From Synanceia verrucosa (lineage: Eukaryota > Chordata > Actinopteri > Perciformes > Synanceiidae): a stretch of 64,000 bases of DNA. The stretch is taken from the NCBI GenBank assembly GCA_029721515.1, contig CM056556.1:2232501-2296500 (forward strand), written 5' to 3'. Shown here in pieces: positions 12,540 through 25,404 of this stretch (the stretch's first letter is position 1; each line of letters opens with the position of its first letter). Both the position numbers and the translations under genes were made by a program. The notes beneath the pieces are model-generated. The model ran no database searches and was not told the DNA's origin. It saw nothing but the letters and a program-made list of their open reading frames with translations.

Positions 12540-13345
12540 GACAGCAACGACTAGCAGCTATTTTCATTGTTGATTATTTTTCTTATTTTCTCAATTGTTT
12601 GGTCTGTAAAATGTAAAAAGTCATCATATTTTTTGTTCACAAATCAAAATATTTTCAATTTATAACCATAGAGGAGGAAAGAAACCAGGGAAATATTTGC
12701 TGGAATCAGAGAATCTAATCTTTAATTGGAAAAAAAAAATATTCATAATTGATGGCTGGAAACCACAGACTCAGCAGCTGTAAGTCAATTAATCAATTAT
12801 TTTGATGATCAATATTTGCTCAAATCAGAGAATTTAACTTTTCTTTTCATTGAAACAGTATTTTTCAATTAACTGAGACTAATTCACATTAGTTGCTTGA
12901 TCAACTGTTTATAAAATGTCTTAAAGTCCTCAAAGAAACAAGCAAATATTCACATTTAAGAAGACGGAATCAGGGATTTCAAACTGATCAATCAATGATC
13001 ATACTAGTTTAGTACAATTAACTGATTACTTGTTTGGTCTATAAAAAGGGAGAAAATGGTGGAAAAAGCCAAAGATGGCTCTAACGTCTGTCAGAAAATC
13101 TTGACTCCTTTAAAAAAAAATATGACTAATTAAAACTGATTGATTGATTGATTATCAAACCAGTTGGCGATTAATCGGTTCGATGTTCAGTTGATGAAAT
13201 GTAAAAAACAGGAAATAGTCACATTTAAACAGAATCAGAGAATTTAGATTTATAACACTCCTCAAACTGATTATTAAACTAGTTCAATAGATTAATTGAT
13301 TACCTGTTTGGTTTATAAAATGTAAGAGAACAGTCGGCAATTAAT
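12540..13345. repeat. Cluster of dispersed AATTAATCG-type repeats
   Basis: Several diverged copies lie side by side. Shared motifs are TTTGGTCTATAAAATGT, GAAACCAGGAAATATT, GGAATCAGAGAATTTA and combinations of ATTAATCAATTA. The same motif set recurs at 47760-48055, 51010-51205, 52790-52915, 55140-55350 and 59640-59770, so this is a dispersed family that has piled up here. Confidence 0.65.
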
Positions 13346-13471
13346 TTAATAGTTGTTGTGGCTTTAATAGAGATGAAAAAAAACACACACATGCTGCTCT
13401 GTGATGATGCAACGACTACACCTTGAAACAGATGCCAGGAGTCTGTGACAGAACAGGAAGAGGAAGTGCTG

Positions 13472-13472
<1 letters not shown>

Positions 13473-13505
<33 letters not shown>
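13473..13505. repeat. (GT)n microsatellite
   Basis: About 16 GT units; another run of about 12 units lies at 13701-13724. Confidence 0.95.
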
Positions 13506-13507
<2 letters not shown>

Positions 13508-14394
13508 CCTCCTGTCAGTACGTGAATTTGTGTCAAATGTGTGTGTGTCACTGGAGGCAGTCCAAGTGTTGCATGTGTGTCTCCTCTTGCTGTTTTTAAC
13601 ACCAAATGAAAAATCACCTTCGCCGCCTTGTGGTCTTCCTCAGGTTCAGAGTATTTATAGCTCTTCCAGCACAGTGAGTGTGTCTCTGTCTGTATGTATA
13701 CAGTGTGTGTGTGTGTGTGTGTGTTTAGCAGATGGGATGTCTTCGCCCTCTTCCTCTGCTCCCCAGCTTGTCTTTAGCTCCACCCGTCCAGGACAGGAAG
13801 CTGCCTCGGGAGCAGATTGAAAATAAACGCCCCCCCCCCTCGACCTGACATGTATTCCCTCCTCTCCATCTCTTCCTCTGACTGTAAACACTTTTTAAAC
13901 TACATACCTAAAACTATCCTGTGGCCCTTTTCTGTCTTTAAGACCCCACCTCCCCCGCCTCCGTCACCGTTGCCCAGGGCGACCTCGATGACCACGTCTT
14001 GTTTGGAGAATTCGTTCTCCGGGGGACTTCCCCTCTCCCGTTGCTGCTGACCTCCGAACAGCCAGGTCCAGACCAGAAAACACAACCTGAAATACACTCT
14101 CAGCATGAAGGACGCAACCACGATGTCACAGGCGACAAACGCATGGATCGTTGCCAAAAAAATAGGAAGTGACCTCACCTGCAGCTGAAATGACAGATCG
14201 TTCCTGAGGACGGAAATGCTCACAAATGCTGCATAAAGTACGCACAGTGTGTGAGGGAAATGCTACAGCTAAAATATACTAAGGTTGCCTTTAAGACAAA
14301 AAAAAAGGTAACAGTTGAGGTAGTTTTCGTAGCTAAACGTACGAAAAGAATTTGTGTCCTCAGGATCCAATCCATGAAGTCATGAACCAGGAAG

Positions 14395-15065
14395 TATAAA
14401 GAGCTAAGTAGTTTTGTTGCCTAAACCAAACCAACTTAATCTTTTCCTGACTTTAAGTAAGCAGTTTTTTTTTGCCAAAACCTAAGTAGCTTTGTTTCCT
14501 AAACCTAACTAAATTGATCTGTTCTTAGACCAAACTAAGTAGTTTTGTTGCCTAAACCAAACTAAATTGTATTTTCCTCAGCTGAACTCAGTAGTTTTGT
14601 TGCCTAAACCTAAGTAGATATTTTCCTAAGCCTAAATAGTCCTGTTGCCTAAACCTAACCCAGTGAGTCTTTTCTGAAACCTTAGTAGCTTTGTTTCCTA
14701 AACCTAGCTATATTGATCAATCCTTAAATCAAACTAAATTGATATGTTCCTAAGCTTACCTAAGTGGTTTTGTTGCCTAAACTTAACTCAATCTTTTCCG
14801 AAACCATAATACTTTTGTTTCCTAAACCTCATTAAATTGTCCATAAACCAAATCAAGTTGATAATTTCCTAAGCCCAATTCAGTAGTTTTGTTGCCTAAA
14901 CCTAATTAACTTGATCTTTTCCTAAGCCTAACTCAGAAGTTTTGTTGCCTTAACTTAACTTAGTCTACCCTTTCCTGAGTAATTTTGTTGCATAAACCTA
15001 AGTAGTGTTTTCCTGTGAGGACGGAAGTTTATCTTGAAAAGACGTGTGTAACCAACTGAAAACCA
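14395..15065 (+). repeat. CCTAAACCTAA-type minisatellite, array 2
   Basis: Same unit as array 1 (GTTTTGTTGCCTAAACC and relatives). It ends in a non-repetitive tail with TTTTCCTGTGAGGACGG and AAGTTTATCTTGAAAAG. The tail also follows single copies at 15710-15775, 16545-16680 and 36700-36770, which suggests the arrays grew inside copies of one dispersed element. Confidence 0.9.
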
Positions 15066-15125
15066 AGTAAACAAAAAGTGTCGCCTGTCGACAACAAAGC
15101 TGAACGTCACATGTGTGTGTAAGGA

Positions 15126-15127
<2 letters not shown>

Positions 15128-15169
<42 letters not shown>
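15128..15169. repeat. (CA)n microsatellite
   Basis: About 20 CA units. Confidence 0.95.
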
Positions 15170-15172
<3 letters not shown>

Positions 15173-15709
15173 ACACGGGAAACGCAAAATGAATTTAAAG
15201 GTTACAGATGTAAAAATAAATGCACAGATTCAGAACACATCAGGTCACGATTCAGCAGAGCGCGTCGGCTTTCCGTGTCACTGTCATATTACCGCACACG
15301 CCCAAATCCCCATGAGTCCCTGGGGGGCCGGCGTTTATTTTTCTGTTTTTTTTTTATTATCGTGCACCCAGAAGTGGGAGAAGGAGATGGATGAAGAGAC
15401 AAGAATGGATCGATAACAACAAAAAAAGGAAGAGCGCACCAGTAAAACAAAACAGAGTGTGTGCAGTATATATATAAATATATTTAAGGTTGTATGTCAC
15501 TCACTTTGATCATTATAATTTATATAAAGAGAAGTGATTGATTGGGAGATCAATAAAATACACAGAATCTAATCTTTACAGAAATAATTAAGCATAATTC
15601 ATGACTGAAAGCCGTAGACACGGGAGCTGTAAGTCAATCAATTTTTATACCGATAAATATACCGTTCAATATAATATTAAGTGTTATTTTAACCTGGATC
15701 AATGTCCTG

Positions 15710-15775
15710 TTTCCTAAACCTAACTAAGTGGATGTTTCCTGTGGAAGTTTATTTTGAAATGCATGTGTGCGTTTA
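15710..15775 (+). repeat. Single copy of the CCTAAACCTAA-type element
   Basis: Contains TTTCCTAAACCTAACTAAGT followed by CCTGTGGAAGTTTATTTTGA, the unit plus tail seen at 15000-15065. Confidence 0.7.
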
Positions 15776-15839
15776 ACAAGTGGAAATTTGCCAGCATGAG
15801 TCACATTTTTGATATAATTTTAATTATATAATTTTACTA

Positions 15840-15950
15840 CACATTAATTTTCAAATACTTTAATAATAGTAATAATAATAATTTAATAATATAATTATAA
15901 TTATAATTATAATAATAAAAAAAATAATAATAATAATAGTTTTTATTGAC
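15840..15950. repeat. (AAT)n/(ATA)n-rich low-complexity stretch
   Basis: Nearly pure A/T with TAATAATAATAA runs. Confidence 0.8.
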
Positions 15951-16544
15951 GTGCTTGAAATGAAACGTACGGCGAGACAGAAACTGCAAATTATTTGTTT
16001 CTTACCAAGATTAAAAACTTAGATTTAGACGTGTGATAATTTATCTTGTTTTACGAGTTAATTTCTTATTTTAAGTGTTCACCTTTGAACTATAATCTTT
16101 ACTCAAGAAATCGTGTTACTATCTTGCTGCATGTACAGATAATTTCACTTGTTTTGAAGACCTTTTTCCACAGCTTTAGTGTCTTTATCTTGTTTTTAGA
16201 CACTCCTTTTTAGCAGAGCAGGAACAAATTTACCCAGAACGATCTGCTGCATAAAATCAAGCAGATCAACATCAGCTGCAGCGCCAGAAAAGTCAAAGCT
16301 AGGAAAGTTCCATAAGCACTGAGGAAATGAAAAGAAAATGAAAATGAGACGAACACATGAATGACTGGATTGTGAGTGTTGCCGCTGTGTTTCGTGACGT
16401 GCAGAGTCTGTTCACCAAATCACAGGATCATCGGGATCATGGTCCGAGCTGTTAGGAGGCCTCCAGGTGATCCAGTTAATCCCATCGCTCTACCTTTACC
16501 TCTCAGCTTCACGTCTAAAGCAACAAGTGACTCCTGAAAAACAC

Positions 16545-16680
16545 TAACTTAGTCCAACTTTTCCTAAATCTGAGTCATTTTGTTGCATAAACCTAAGTAA
16601 TTAGTGGTTTCCTGTGAGGACGGACGTTTATCTTGAAAAGACTGTATGTGTTTAACCAACTGAAACCCTGTCAGATGCTG
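16545..16680 (+). repeat. CCTAAACCTAA-type element copy with tail
   Basis: Contains TTTTGTTGCATAAACCTAAG, then TTTCCTGTGAGGACGGACG and CTTGAAAAGACTGTATGTG. Confidence 0.7.
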
Positions 16681-16699
16681 GATGTGTAACACACTTTAA

Positions 16700-16795
16700 A
16701 AAAAGTAACTTGAACCCATTTGCATTCCCTCACAAGGCATGGGGAGGATGAATAACTTTCCAGGTTTTCAAGGACACATGGGAGCCCTGATTTCA
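16700..16795 (+). mobile_element. Fragment of the hAT-like element (CAGGGTTCCC family)
   Basis: Shares GGGAGGATGAATAA, CCAGGTTTTC and a terminal GGGAGCCCTGA with the complete element at 23378-23636. Only the right part is present. Confidence 0.5.
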
Positions 16796-17188
16796 TTTTA
16801 CAAAGTTAAGAAAAAATAAGTTTCCTCTCACATAAAATAATGATCCAGTCAGCTTACCTATACGGAAAATATATATATAAATATTATAAAATTTGTATGT
16901 AAAACATACAGCAGTGAATCTGGATATAAGATCCTTAATAAATTTAAACAAAATGAACTTGTATGATTTGGGTATTTATCAGAATAATATATGACAGTAA
17001 TGATACATACAATATCCTTATACTTCTTTTTATTATCTTGTATGAAAAGAATGAAAAAGTGGCCACTTTCAAGAGGAAATCATATATGTTAGTCATAAGT
17101 TTTTTTCCGTATGGATATTAATTGAAAATACTCTGTATTGTGACGGTGTTTGAAGCTCAGAAGAAGTAGCAGTTGTAGTACTAGACAC

Positions 17189-17190
<2 letters not shown>

Positions 17191-17226
<36 letters not shown>
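17191..17226. repeat. (TAG)12 microsatellite
   Basis: Twelve TAG units. They produce polySer and polyThr reading frames on the two strands, which are not genes. A short GTGTAGTATT-type run follows at 17350-17392. Confidence 0.95.
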
Positions 17227-18207
17227 CTGTGGTACTGTGGTGGGAGCTCAGGTGAGGCTTCCTATCTTTGAATCTTTTTGTTTCTGTCTCTCTTTCCCCT
17301 CGCTGCAAATACCTTCAAGCCCGGGGATTCTGGGAGGTGAGAGTGTTTGTGTGTAGTGTTGTGTAGTATTGTGTAGTGTTGTGTAGTGTGTGTCCCAGGT
17401 CCCCACTCTAATAACACAGAGTCTCCCAGCGAGCGGGGAGGGTGGGCAGCTGAGTACGCTCCCCTGGACCGCCACGGGGATCCACGGATCAAATTCATAT
17501 ACACATGCACACAACACAACACAGGGAGGGAGCCCAGGGATGCATGGATCAGAGAGTACACACTAAGGCTCAACAACTGACAGCAGCATCCACACACAAT
17601 GAACAACACACACACTCACACAGAGATAAAGCCTATTGCCAGTTCAGCCACATCCACACCTTTCCATAATTCAGTTAGAGGGAGACAGCGAGGCTCTGAG
17701 ATTCAGACAAAGACAAAGACAACATTATTCACAGACAGCAGCCTGCGCTCCACATTAACCAGCAAAATAGACATTTTATTCATTAGCTCTGAGGGGAGAA
17801 AGAAAGAGCTTTAAATATTCCTCTCATTTTCCAGGTATAGGCACCCATACCCCCCCCACCCCACGCTGACTGCATGCTAATTAATAATATGTCCGATATT
17901 TTAGCTGTGCTGTTGGGAAAGTGCTCCAGCTCTTTAGAAGAAGCGTACTGCACATTTTTTCCCGTCCGTCCGTCCGTCCTTTACGCCGTGACGAAAACAG
18001 ATCCGTTTGCGTGCGAATCTCAAATATTCAACACCGCTGGGATGCGTACAGGGAAAGATTCGACAGGAAGGAGGGGGATCAACAGAAACACAAACAAACG
18101 AAAAGGATTCATCCATTTATCCATCTGACCAGAAATCCACTCTGGATCTGGCAGCGTTTAAATATTTACTAGTGAGGAGAACGTGTAGCACAAAAGGAGG
18201 ATGACTC

Positions 18208-18212
18208 ATATA

Positions 18213-18253
<41 letters not shown>
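18208..18253. repeat. (TA)n microsatellite
   Basis: An almost pure TA run with a short internal TGTGTG interruption. Confidence 0.95.
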
Positions 18254-18256
<3 letters not shown>

Positions 18257-18355
18257 GAAAGTGAGTGATGGATGGAGGGATGAGTGCAGTGCCCCCTGGA
18301 GGCTGAAAAACAAATGTGAAGCTCAATATTTAATATTAGATATTAGGGAATCACA

Positions 18356-18938
18356 GTCCGTGTATCATTCGTTTTTCAAAACAAAACTGAACTAAAAAAA
18401 AACAAATAACGACTTGTTTTCTCAATATTCATTCCCAAAACTAAAATTAAAAAAGGATAACGACTCGTTTTTGTGTTTCCAAGTATGTGCACAAATGGAA
18501 AATGGAAAAAATGGATAACAGGCAATTCCGGCGTTGCATCCAATTCTGATATTTTTATTTGCTGCAAGTATCCAATTCATGAAAAACTGGTCCATCCAGG
18601 TGCCTGTCACAAACTCGTGGTCAAATTAGCTGCTTGTTGTTTTTTAGCGCATTAAAAAATGCAATATATCCATTAGTTTACAAATACTGTCACTCATATT
18701 TACAGTAAAATACAGAAAAAAAGGCGAGCGGCAGCTGACTGGACCGCAGTATGCAAATAGCCCATCACCAAATGTTTTTCATTTGTGCCCAAAATCAGAA
18801 ATCATAAAAACGAGTCGGTTTTTTCATTTTGTTTTTTTTTGGAGCTAATATTGAGAAAACAAGTCATTGTTTGTTTTTTTTTAATTAAGATTCGGTTTTG
18901 TTTTGAAAAAAAAAAAAACGAAAGAACGATACACAGAT
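18356..18938. mobile_element. Foldback-type element with about 150-bp inverted arms
   Basis: The left arm (about 18356-18505) and right arm (about 18775-18938) are diverged inverted copies. TCCGTGTATCATTCGTTTTT at the left pairs with the reverse of AACGATACACAGA at the right. GACTTGTTTTCTCAATATT (left) pairs with AATATTGAGAAAACAAGTC (right). GATAACGACTCGTTTT pairs with AAAACGAGTC. The central 270 bp are unique and non-coding. This fits a non-autonomous DNA transposon; the superfamily is not clear, and a clean target-site duplication could not be confirmed. Confidence 0.8.
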
Positions 18939-19509
18939 TAATCACGCTCTATTCATTTCGAAACTTTGACGCCAGAGTTCAGTGTTCGCGAGAAATCCAA
19001 AACATCTTTCTGCAGCTAACTGAAAAGGAGGAAAAAGCTGAAACTTAAGAGAATGGGAAAAGTCCTGGGAGTCTGGGAAAAAAGAAAGAGGGAAAGATCC
19101 AGAAGGACCTCACTGATCAGGGCCACAGCATTTCTTATTTACACACCCAGCAAAACATCTCTTATTTACCAGCTTACGTCTGCACTATTTATGGGGCACT
19201 GGGGAGAGGAAGAGAGGAGAGGGGCTAAAATATGCATAGGGGCTGGTTCTACTGGGACCGACTGGTGCTGCTGGTGGGGGGTGGGGCAGAACGAGAGACA
19301 GGAAGTGAGCGGCGGCGATGGCGGCGAAGAAGCGAAAGTGTTCAGGCACGACCGGGAGGATGATGCAGCGATGTGTCGGCGCTGCAACGACCCACCAGAG
19401 AGAGAGAGAGAGAGCTTGACATCACACAGCTCCTCGGAGGGGTTTGAAAGAGGCCAAAGTCTTTTCTGAGCTGGCCAAGCTGCCTTATTCATCCATCCGC
19501 ACCTCATTA

Positions 19510-19561
19510 AAACACACACACACACACACACACACAAATTACCCCAGTCCACTTTATCTGG

Positions 19562-19592
<31 letters not shown>
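19510..19592. repeat. Two adjacent (CA)n microsatellites
   Basis: CA runs at 19512-19536 and 19564-19592, separated by 27 bp of unique sequence. Confidence 0.95.
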
Positions 19593-19598
<6 letters not shown>

Positions 19599-20134
19599 AA
19601 CACACGCTAACAGCTAGCGGTGGCATTAACCTCCGTGGTTGTAGCTCTCCATCTCCCCCAGTCAGCCTTTCTGTCTAGCCCACTTAGAGAGGCATCCCAT
19701 GGGGCAATGGAGCTGTGGCAGGTCGGGCAAGTTTTCACACACACACACACAGAGCGTAACAAGATGGATATAGCCGGAGTGCAGCGACCAAAGAAGAAGA
19801 CGAAGTACCAGGAGCTGAGGGAGGAGGAGGAAGAAGAAGTGAGCTTAACTTGGCCGGAGTGAAAAAAAAACAGTTTAAACCGGTGTGACCTGACTGAGTT
19901 TATATATGAGAAGAGAACAGATGAACCTCCATCCCTCATATCATCACTGACAAACACTGACGTTCCACTAAAGAGAGCTTGATATGTTGTGGAAACATGC
20001 ATTTAAAGGTGAAGCTATGCATTATATATTGTATTTATTAAAAGAAAAACTTCATTTATTATCAAAAATTGTCATTTACAAAAGCACGTCATTGTTTTGA
20101 TCATAATTCTTTCGAAACGTTGCATTTTACAAAG

Positions 20135-20350
20135 ACTTTTGGATGGGATTACAGTGAAAATAAATCTTTTTACAGGGGACCCCTCAAGTCCCTAAAGGGT
20201 ACCGGTCCCCACTTTGTACACATTGTGAGAGTGCGTGTGTGAGATTATTCAGGTCAATTACGTGTCTTTGTTGCGTAGTTTGTTTGCATGTGTTCTAACT
20301 CGTTTTTAAAAGTAAAGCAGATGAGATCGTGTGAGTGTTCTGAGGTGTTT
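20135..20350 (+). repeat. Dispersed repeat with GGGGACCCCTC motif, copy 1
   Basis: Contains GGATGGGATTACAGTGAAAA, GGGGACCCCTCAAGTCCC, TAAAGGGTACCGGTCCCCAC and TTTGTTGCGTAGTTTG. The same order appears at 22075-22205 and 23960-24195 in the same orientation. Confidence 0.75.
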
Positions 20351-20364
20351 TTTTTTTTTTTTTA
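20347..20364. repeat. Poly(T) run
   Basis: An 18-bp T homopolymer at the end of the dispersed repeat copy. Confidence 0.8.
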
Positions 20365-21309
20365 CAAAGAGCATTTTGTCGTTTTTAGAAGTTAAACGCA
20401 TCAATCTGATGCTTGAGAGCAACATTAAGAAGCTGGATCTGTAAGGAATCAGTAAATAATTTAAACAGAGCAAGCTAGCAGTTATTCAGGACTGAAGTCA
20501 AAGGTGTAGAGGTGTGTGTGTGTGTGTGGACATTAACCGACAGGGTCCAGCAGTCAGCCTGCTGTTAAATGGACTGGCCGGCCATATGCCCACCACCTCC
20601 AGCCCTACATCACTGCCACTTTGTGTGTGAGTGTGTCTTTGCTAAATTCGAACGCCTGGTAGAATGTCTGTCTTTTCTGTCTCTAAATTAGAGCTGCATG
20701 ATTAATTGTCAAATATGAAATTATGCAGTCAATAAATTCTGAAATTCTTCAGTGACACAGATACAGTGATGTATCGTGGATGAAATTTGCTGCAAAATAT
20801 TGATTATCACAGAATCACTATATTGTGATATTATCGCTATCGCCTGGATGAGTCTGCTGTTTTTTGAGCCACGTATCCACCCCGACCTCGACCATATGCA
20901 GCGTTTGTATTACATAAATGATTCTGAGGGATGTACACAGTGTGTTTACTGTTCATACGTAGAAATGTGAACACCTTGGGTCAATGCTGCAGGCGACAGC
21001 GTGAGGAGAGTTAACAGATTTCACCTTTGGCAGCGCTGATGTTTGACCTGCAGACTTTACAGGTCAACAGTCTGCTGTACGGGAGGAGGAGGAGGAGGGA
21101 GCTTTACATCATAGCAGACCTGCCCACAGCTGGTCCAGGACCTACTCTTGGGTGACTTATACCCTCTCTTGTCTTTCTTATGCACACACACAAACATACC
21201 TGGACACTAATGACATGAAGGCTGCCAGAACCCTGCTGGACCTCATGAGGGGAGATGGAAAGATGGTGGAGATGAGCGGTAAACAGAGGGATCGACTCTA
21301 TTCTATTTA

Positions 21310-21522
<213 letters not shown>

Positions 21523-22074
21523 TTAACAGCCAGCAAGAAGACGCTCATAACCATGACTGAAGGCTTTTAAGATCATTACTCAGACCAAAAACAACCAAGA
21601 AAGTGAGATTTGAGATAATAACCAATTAATCTGCATTGTTGTGTTTGTGTCTATGGCTGGTGCCAAACGCAGCATCTGTTATTTAAAATATTATTATTAT
21701 AGAACAGAAGAATTTTTTAATTCACCCACCACAGAAGCATAGACAAATTACAGTAATAAATACACAATAAACAAAAGCAATGATTTAATAGAATAAGTAA
21801 TAAAATGTTTTATTTGCAAATTAAATGTTAATCACAATTATTAGATGAAATAAATAAAATGGATGTGTAATGTGGACGTGACCTGCAGAAATAGACATAA
21901 AATAAAAAAGCAGTGCAAATTTGATGTGCAAAAAAAAGTGCAAATTAGTTTGAAATAGAAATGACAATGTCAGACATGCTAGTTATAATAATTATTTTTT
22001 TTTCCCTTTGGAAACACATTTTAAAAAGAATAATTTTGCACATAATATTCTGTCATTGTGTTCATTTTGTAAAT

Positions 22075-22205
22075 AGATGATTCCTCTTTTTAATGGGGAC
22101 GCCTCGAGCCCCCTAAAGGGTACCCTGGGGGTATCCGGACCCCACTTTGCATCGTGAGAGAGAGAGTGTGTGTGTGAGAGACTATTCAGGTCAACGGTGT
22201 CTTAA
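22075..22205 (+). repeat. Dispersed repeat with GGGGACCCCTC motif, copy 2
   Basis: Shares GATTCCTCTTTTTAATGGGG, CCCTAAAGGGTACC and CGGACCCCACTTTGCAT with the other copies; truncated on the right. Confidence 0.7.
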
Positions 22206-23377
22206 TAATATTACTATAATATTGTTTTGATTCACTAATATTTATTTTTCATGCAGAATGACTTATATTTACATTTCTTTGACTTTCATGTTTAAAGATC
22301 TTTGGTTTAAATCAAACGATCAATTAATTGGTGGAGAATTTCTTCATGTTTTATGCTTTTTTTCTTCTTAAATTACTTATTTCTGGTAGTCGAGTAAGAA
22401 TTTCTTGGTTTAGAGAAAAGTGACCTTGTGGCTCATCAGTATGAACTTCCATTAACTGGTCTCAGATCAGATCTGCTGAGCTGCTGTTTACTGCAGGACT
22501 GAAGGAACGAACCAACTGAGTTTTCAGTACAAACACAGACGACTGGTTTGACTGGAGAAGAGGGAGGAAACAGGAAGAGCTATCCTCAGCAGACCTTGTG
22601 ATATTTATCAATAAATTATCTCCTCTTTTTTTTGACTTCCGCTTGTCTCATGCACTTTTTTTTCTCCCCCCTTTTGTTTCAGTAAACTTTTGGTTTTCAC
22701 TGTGTGAGTGTGTATGTGTTGAATTATTAAGCCTCCCCACAGGAGCGGTGCCCATCTTACTAATTCATAAGCCACCAAGGAATAGAGTTAAAGTTTAAAG
22801 CATTGCTGTGTACCTGAGGGGGGGGGGGTGGAGGAGGATGGAGGTGTATACAGCACAAGAAAAACTCAACAACTGAGGGAAGGAAAGAGAGAGGGAGTGT
22901 TTGGGGATGGAGAGTTGAGAGGTGCAGATTTATTTTGTGGTGAAAAACACCAGGTTTAATTTGGTCATCCAGCATTTGGTTCGTGTCCTCCAGCGGCTTC
23001 AGAGACACGAGGTAATATCACATGACCTCTCAGAGTTTTGGCAGTACTTCTTTAGGAGCGCCTCCCTGCTGGGATATTACTCCCACAGTTAGAAACGTTA
23101 AAACGACGAATGTCCCTAATGCGATTTCACTGTTAACCCCCCAAAAAACATCCACTCTATGCATCACGATGCAGGTAACCCAGAGAGAGCGTTTTGCTGA
23201 GACACAACCGAACACATTTAAGGGCAAATCTTACCTCCAGCTGCAGTATTGGCCTTTTCTTAACCAAAATAAGTGACCAGTGGTAGTCTGCTTTAATATG
23301 CTACATGCTGTATGTGCTTCATCTATTCATACATTAATAAAACAAAAAGAAAAACAGTTTAGCATTTGCATTACAGT

Positions 23378-23636
23378 CAGGGTTCCCAGACATCCTGGAA
23401 AACCTGGAAACAAATTTTCCACTCTTGGAAAACATATGGAAAATATGAAAAAAGGTTATCCTGGAAAATTATTTTTGGCATTGGCAGTCACTCATAAGAC
23501 ATAGGGAGGATAAATAATTTTAACTTAACTTCACCGTTTCCAGGATATTTGACCATTTTTTTTCATTTTCCATGTTTTCCATGACTGGAAAATTGGTAAC
23601 TCATTTTCCAGGTTTTCCAGGATGATGGGAACCCTG
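23378..23636. mobile_element. Complete hAT-like non-autonomous element, 259 bp
   Basis: It starts CAGGGTTCCCAGACATCCTG and ends CAGGATGATGGGAACCCTG, giving imperfect terminal inverted repeats of about 30 bp (CAGGGTTCCC then CATCCTGGAAAACCTGGAAA at the left arm). Termini beginning CAGGG are typical of hAT transposons. The interior is rich in TTTTCCATG-type words and has no transposase. The flanking 8 bp on the two sides do not match well, so the insertion is old or the ends are slightly off. Confidence 0.8.
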
Positions 23637-23959
23637 ACACTGCTGTAAAACACATTTACACAAATTAATAAATAGTAAATTATGGTATATTAGAGCAGTG
23701 ATTCCCAAAGTTTTTTTGCATCATGTACTCCTAAAGTGATACAAATTTCAACAATTTGATGAATTTTTGTCCCAAGGTCCCCCATCTGATTGTTTCTATA
23801 GAAAGAGAGGTGTGAAACCAGTCACCAAAACTGTAGGGAGATGATATATTTATTCATAGCGAAGGAAAATCCTCAAAAAATACAACAAAACAAGAATAAA
23901 AACAGAATATTAAGTGTATAAGATGCAATAAAACCAGCAACAACAACACCAGATATGTT

Positions 23960-24405
<446 letters not shown>

Positions 24406-25404
24406 TTAGGCAACGCAAATAAACAGGAACACACGACACAGGGACATTAATGCTACAGTCGCGACAGATGTCTGCACATACAGAAGCTGTCAAAGCGCGG
24501 CGTGTGGTGTAGATACATGTGTAAAAAAAGAGAAGAAAAGCGATCATAAACCTGAAAGCAATGACGGGAATATCTATCCAGGTGATGGACGCTCACTCGT
24601 TTTCACTTTGTTAACGCTAACCGCTCTGATTGGTCCTTCAGCTTCAGCGAATCAGTGCGTCAGAAGAGAAACAGGAAGTGAGGAAGCAAGTGAAAGACTG
24701 CGGCACGTTTCACCTTCACGTCATCTTTATTTCATAGCATCGGCTCGTGTATCCGCCGTCCTCTGACTTCCTGTTTCCCTGAACACGATAGAGTTATTAC
24801 ATCTCACGTAGAGCAGAATGAACGTGTTAGTCAGACGATAAATGGTGCATTTAGGGTGAGTTCGAGTGTGACTTTTTGGGTCACAGCTAGCTCTTTGTGC
24901 TAACTAACTGATGTAACGTCCACTGGAAAAGGTTTTCTTTCAGTCAGAAAACTCTGGTTTTAAGGTCGGGCTGCAGATCAGTTGTCGCTCACTCTTCCTC
25001 CTCCCTCGTCCACTCAAACACTCAAACACTCCCGGTGGCGTTCCTGCCCCAGCTGGTAATTGCCTGTCCTCCCCACCGGGGCTGTGGATGATCTGCCCTT
25101 CCTATAGCCATCCTTCCTTCCCTCCCTCCCTCTGTCCTCGTTATCTACCTTCCCCCCAAACTGCAGTCGCTCATCCATCCCTCACTTCCTCCCTTCGTGT
25201 CCCTTTATCGCCCCTCTTGGTCCATCGCTTGCTGATTAATTTGTGTGGGCTCCAGTTCAGACCCCTCATCCCTTGTTGCCTTGTTCCCGTCACATATACC
25301 AGGTTACTTCCCCCATTTTTCAGGCTTTGAATGTTTCTTCACTTCATGGTCTCTGTCTGTACGCCTACAGGACGCTCTGTTTAGACATGGATACACAGAA
25401 CAGG

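Noticed and set aside
13900..14223. A 107-codon minus-strand frame with a hydrophobic stretch (FVACDIVVASFMLRVYFRLC)
   Set aside because: It lies inside the znf521 intron, matches no family I recognise, ends in a Gly run from a C-rich stretch, and shows no codon pattern setting it apart.
11262..15065. CCTAAACCTAA arrays as interstitial telomere sequence
   Set aside because: Vertebrate telomeres are (CCCTAA)n. Here the word is part of a 35-50-bp unit and never forms the uninterrupted hexamer.
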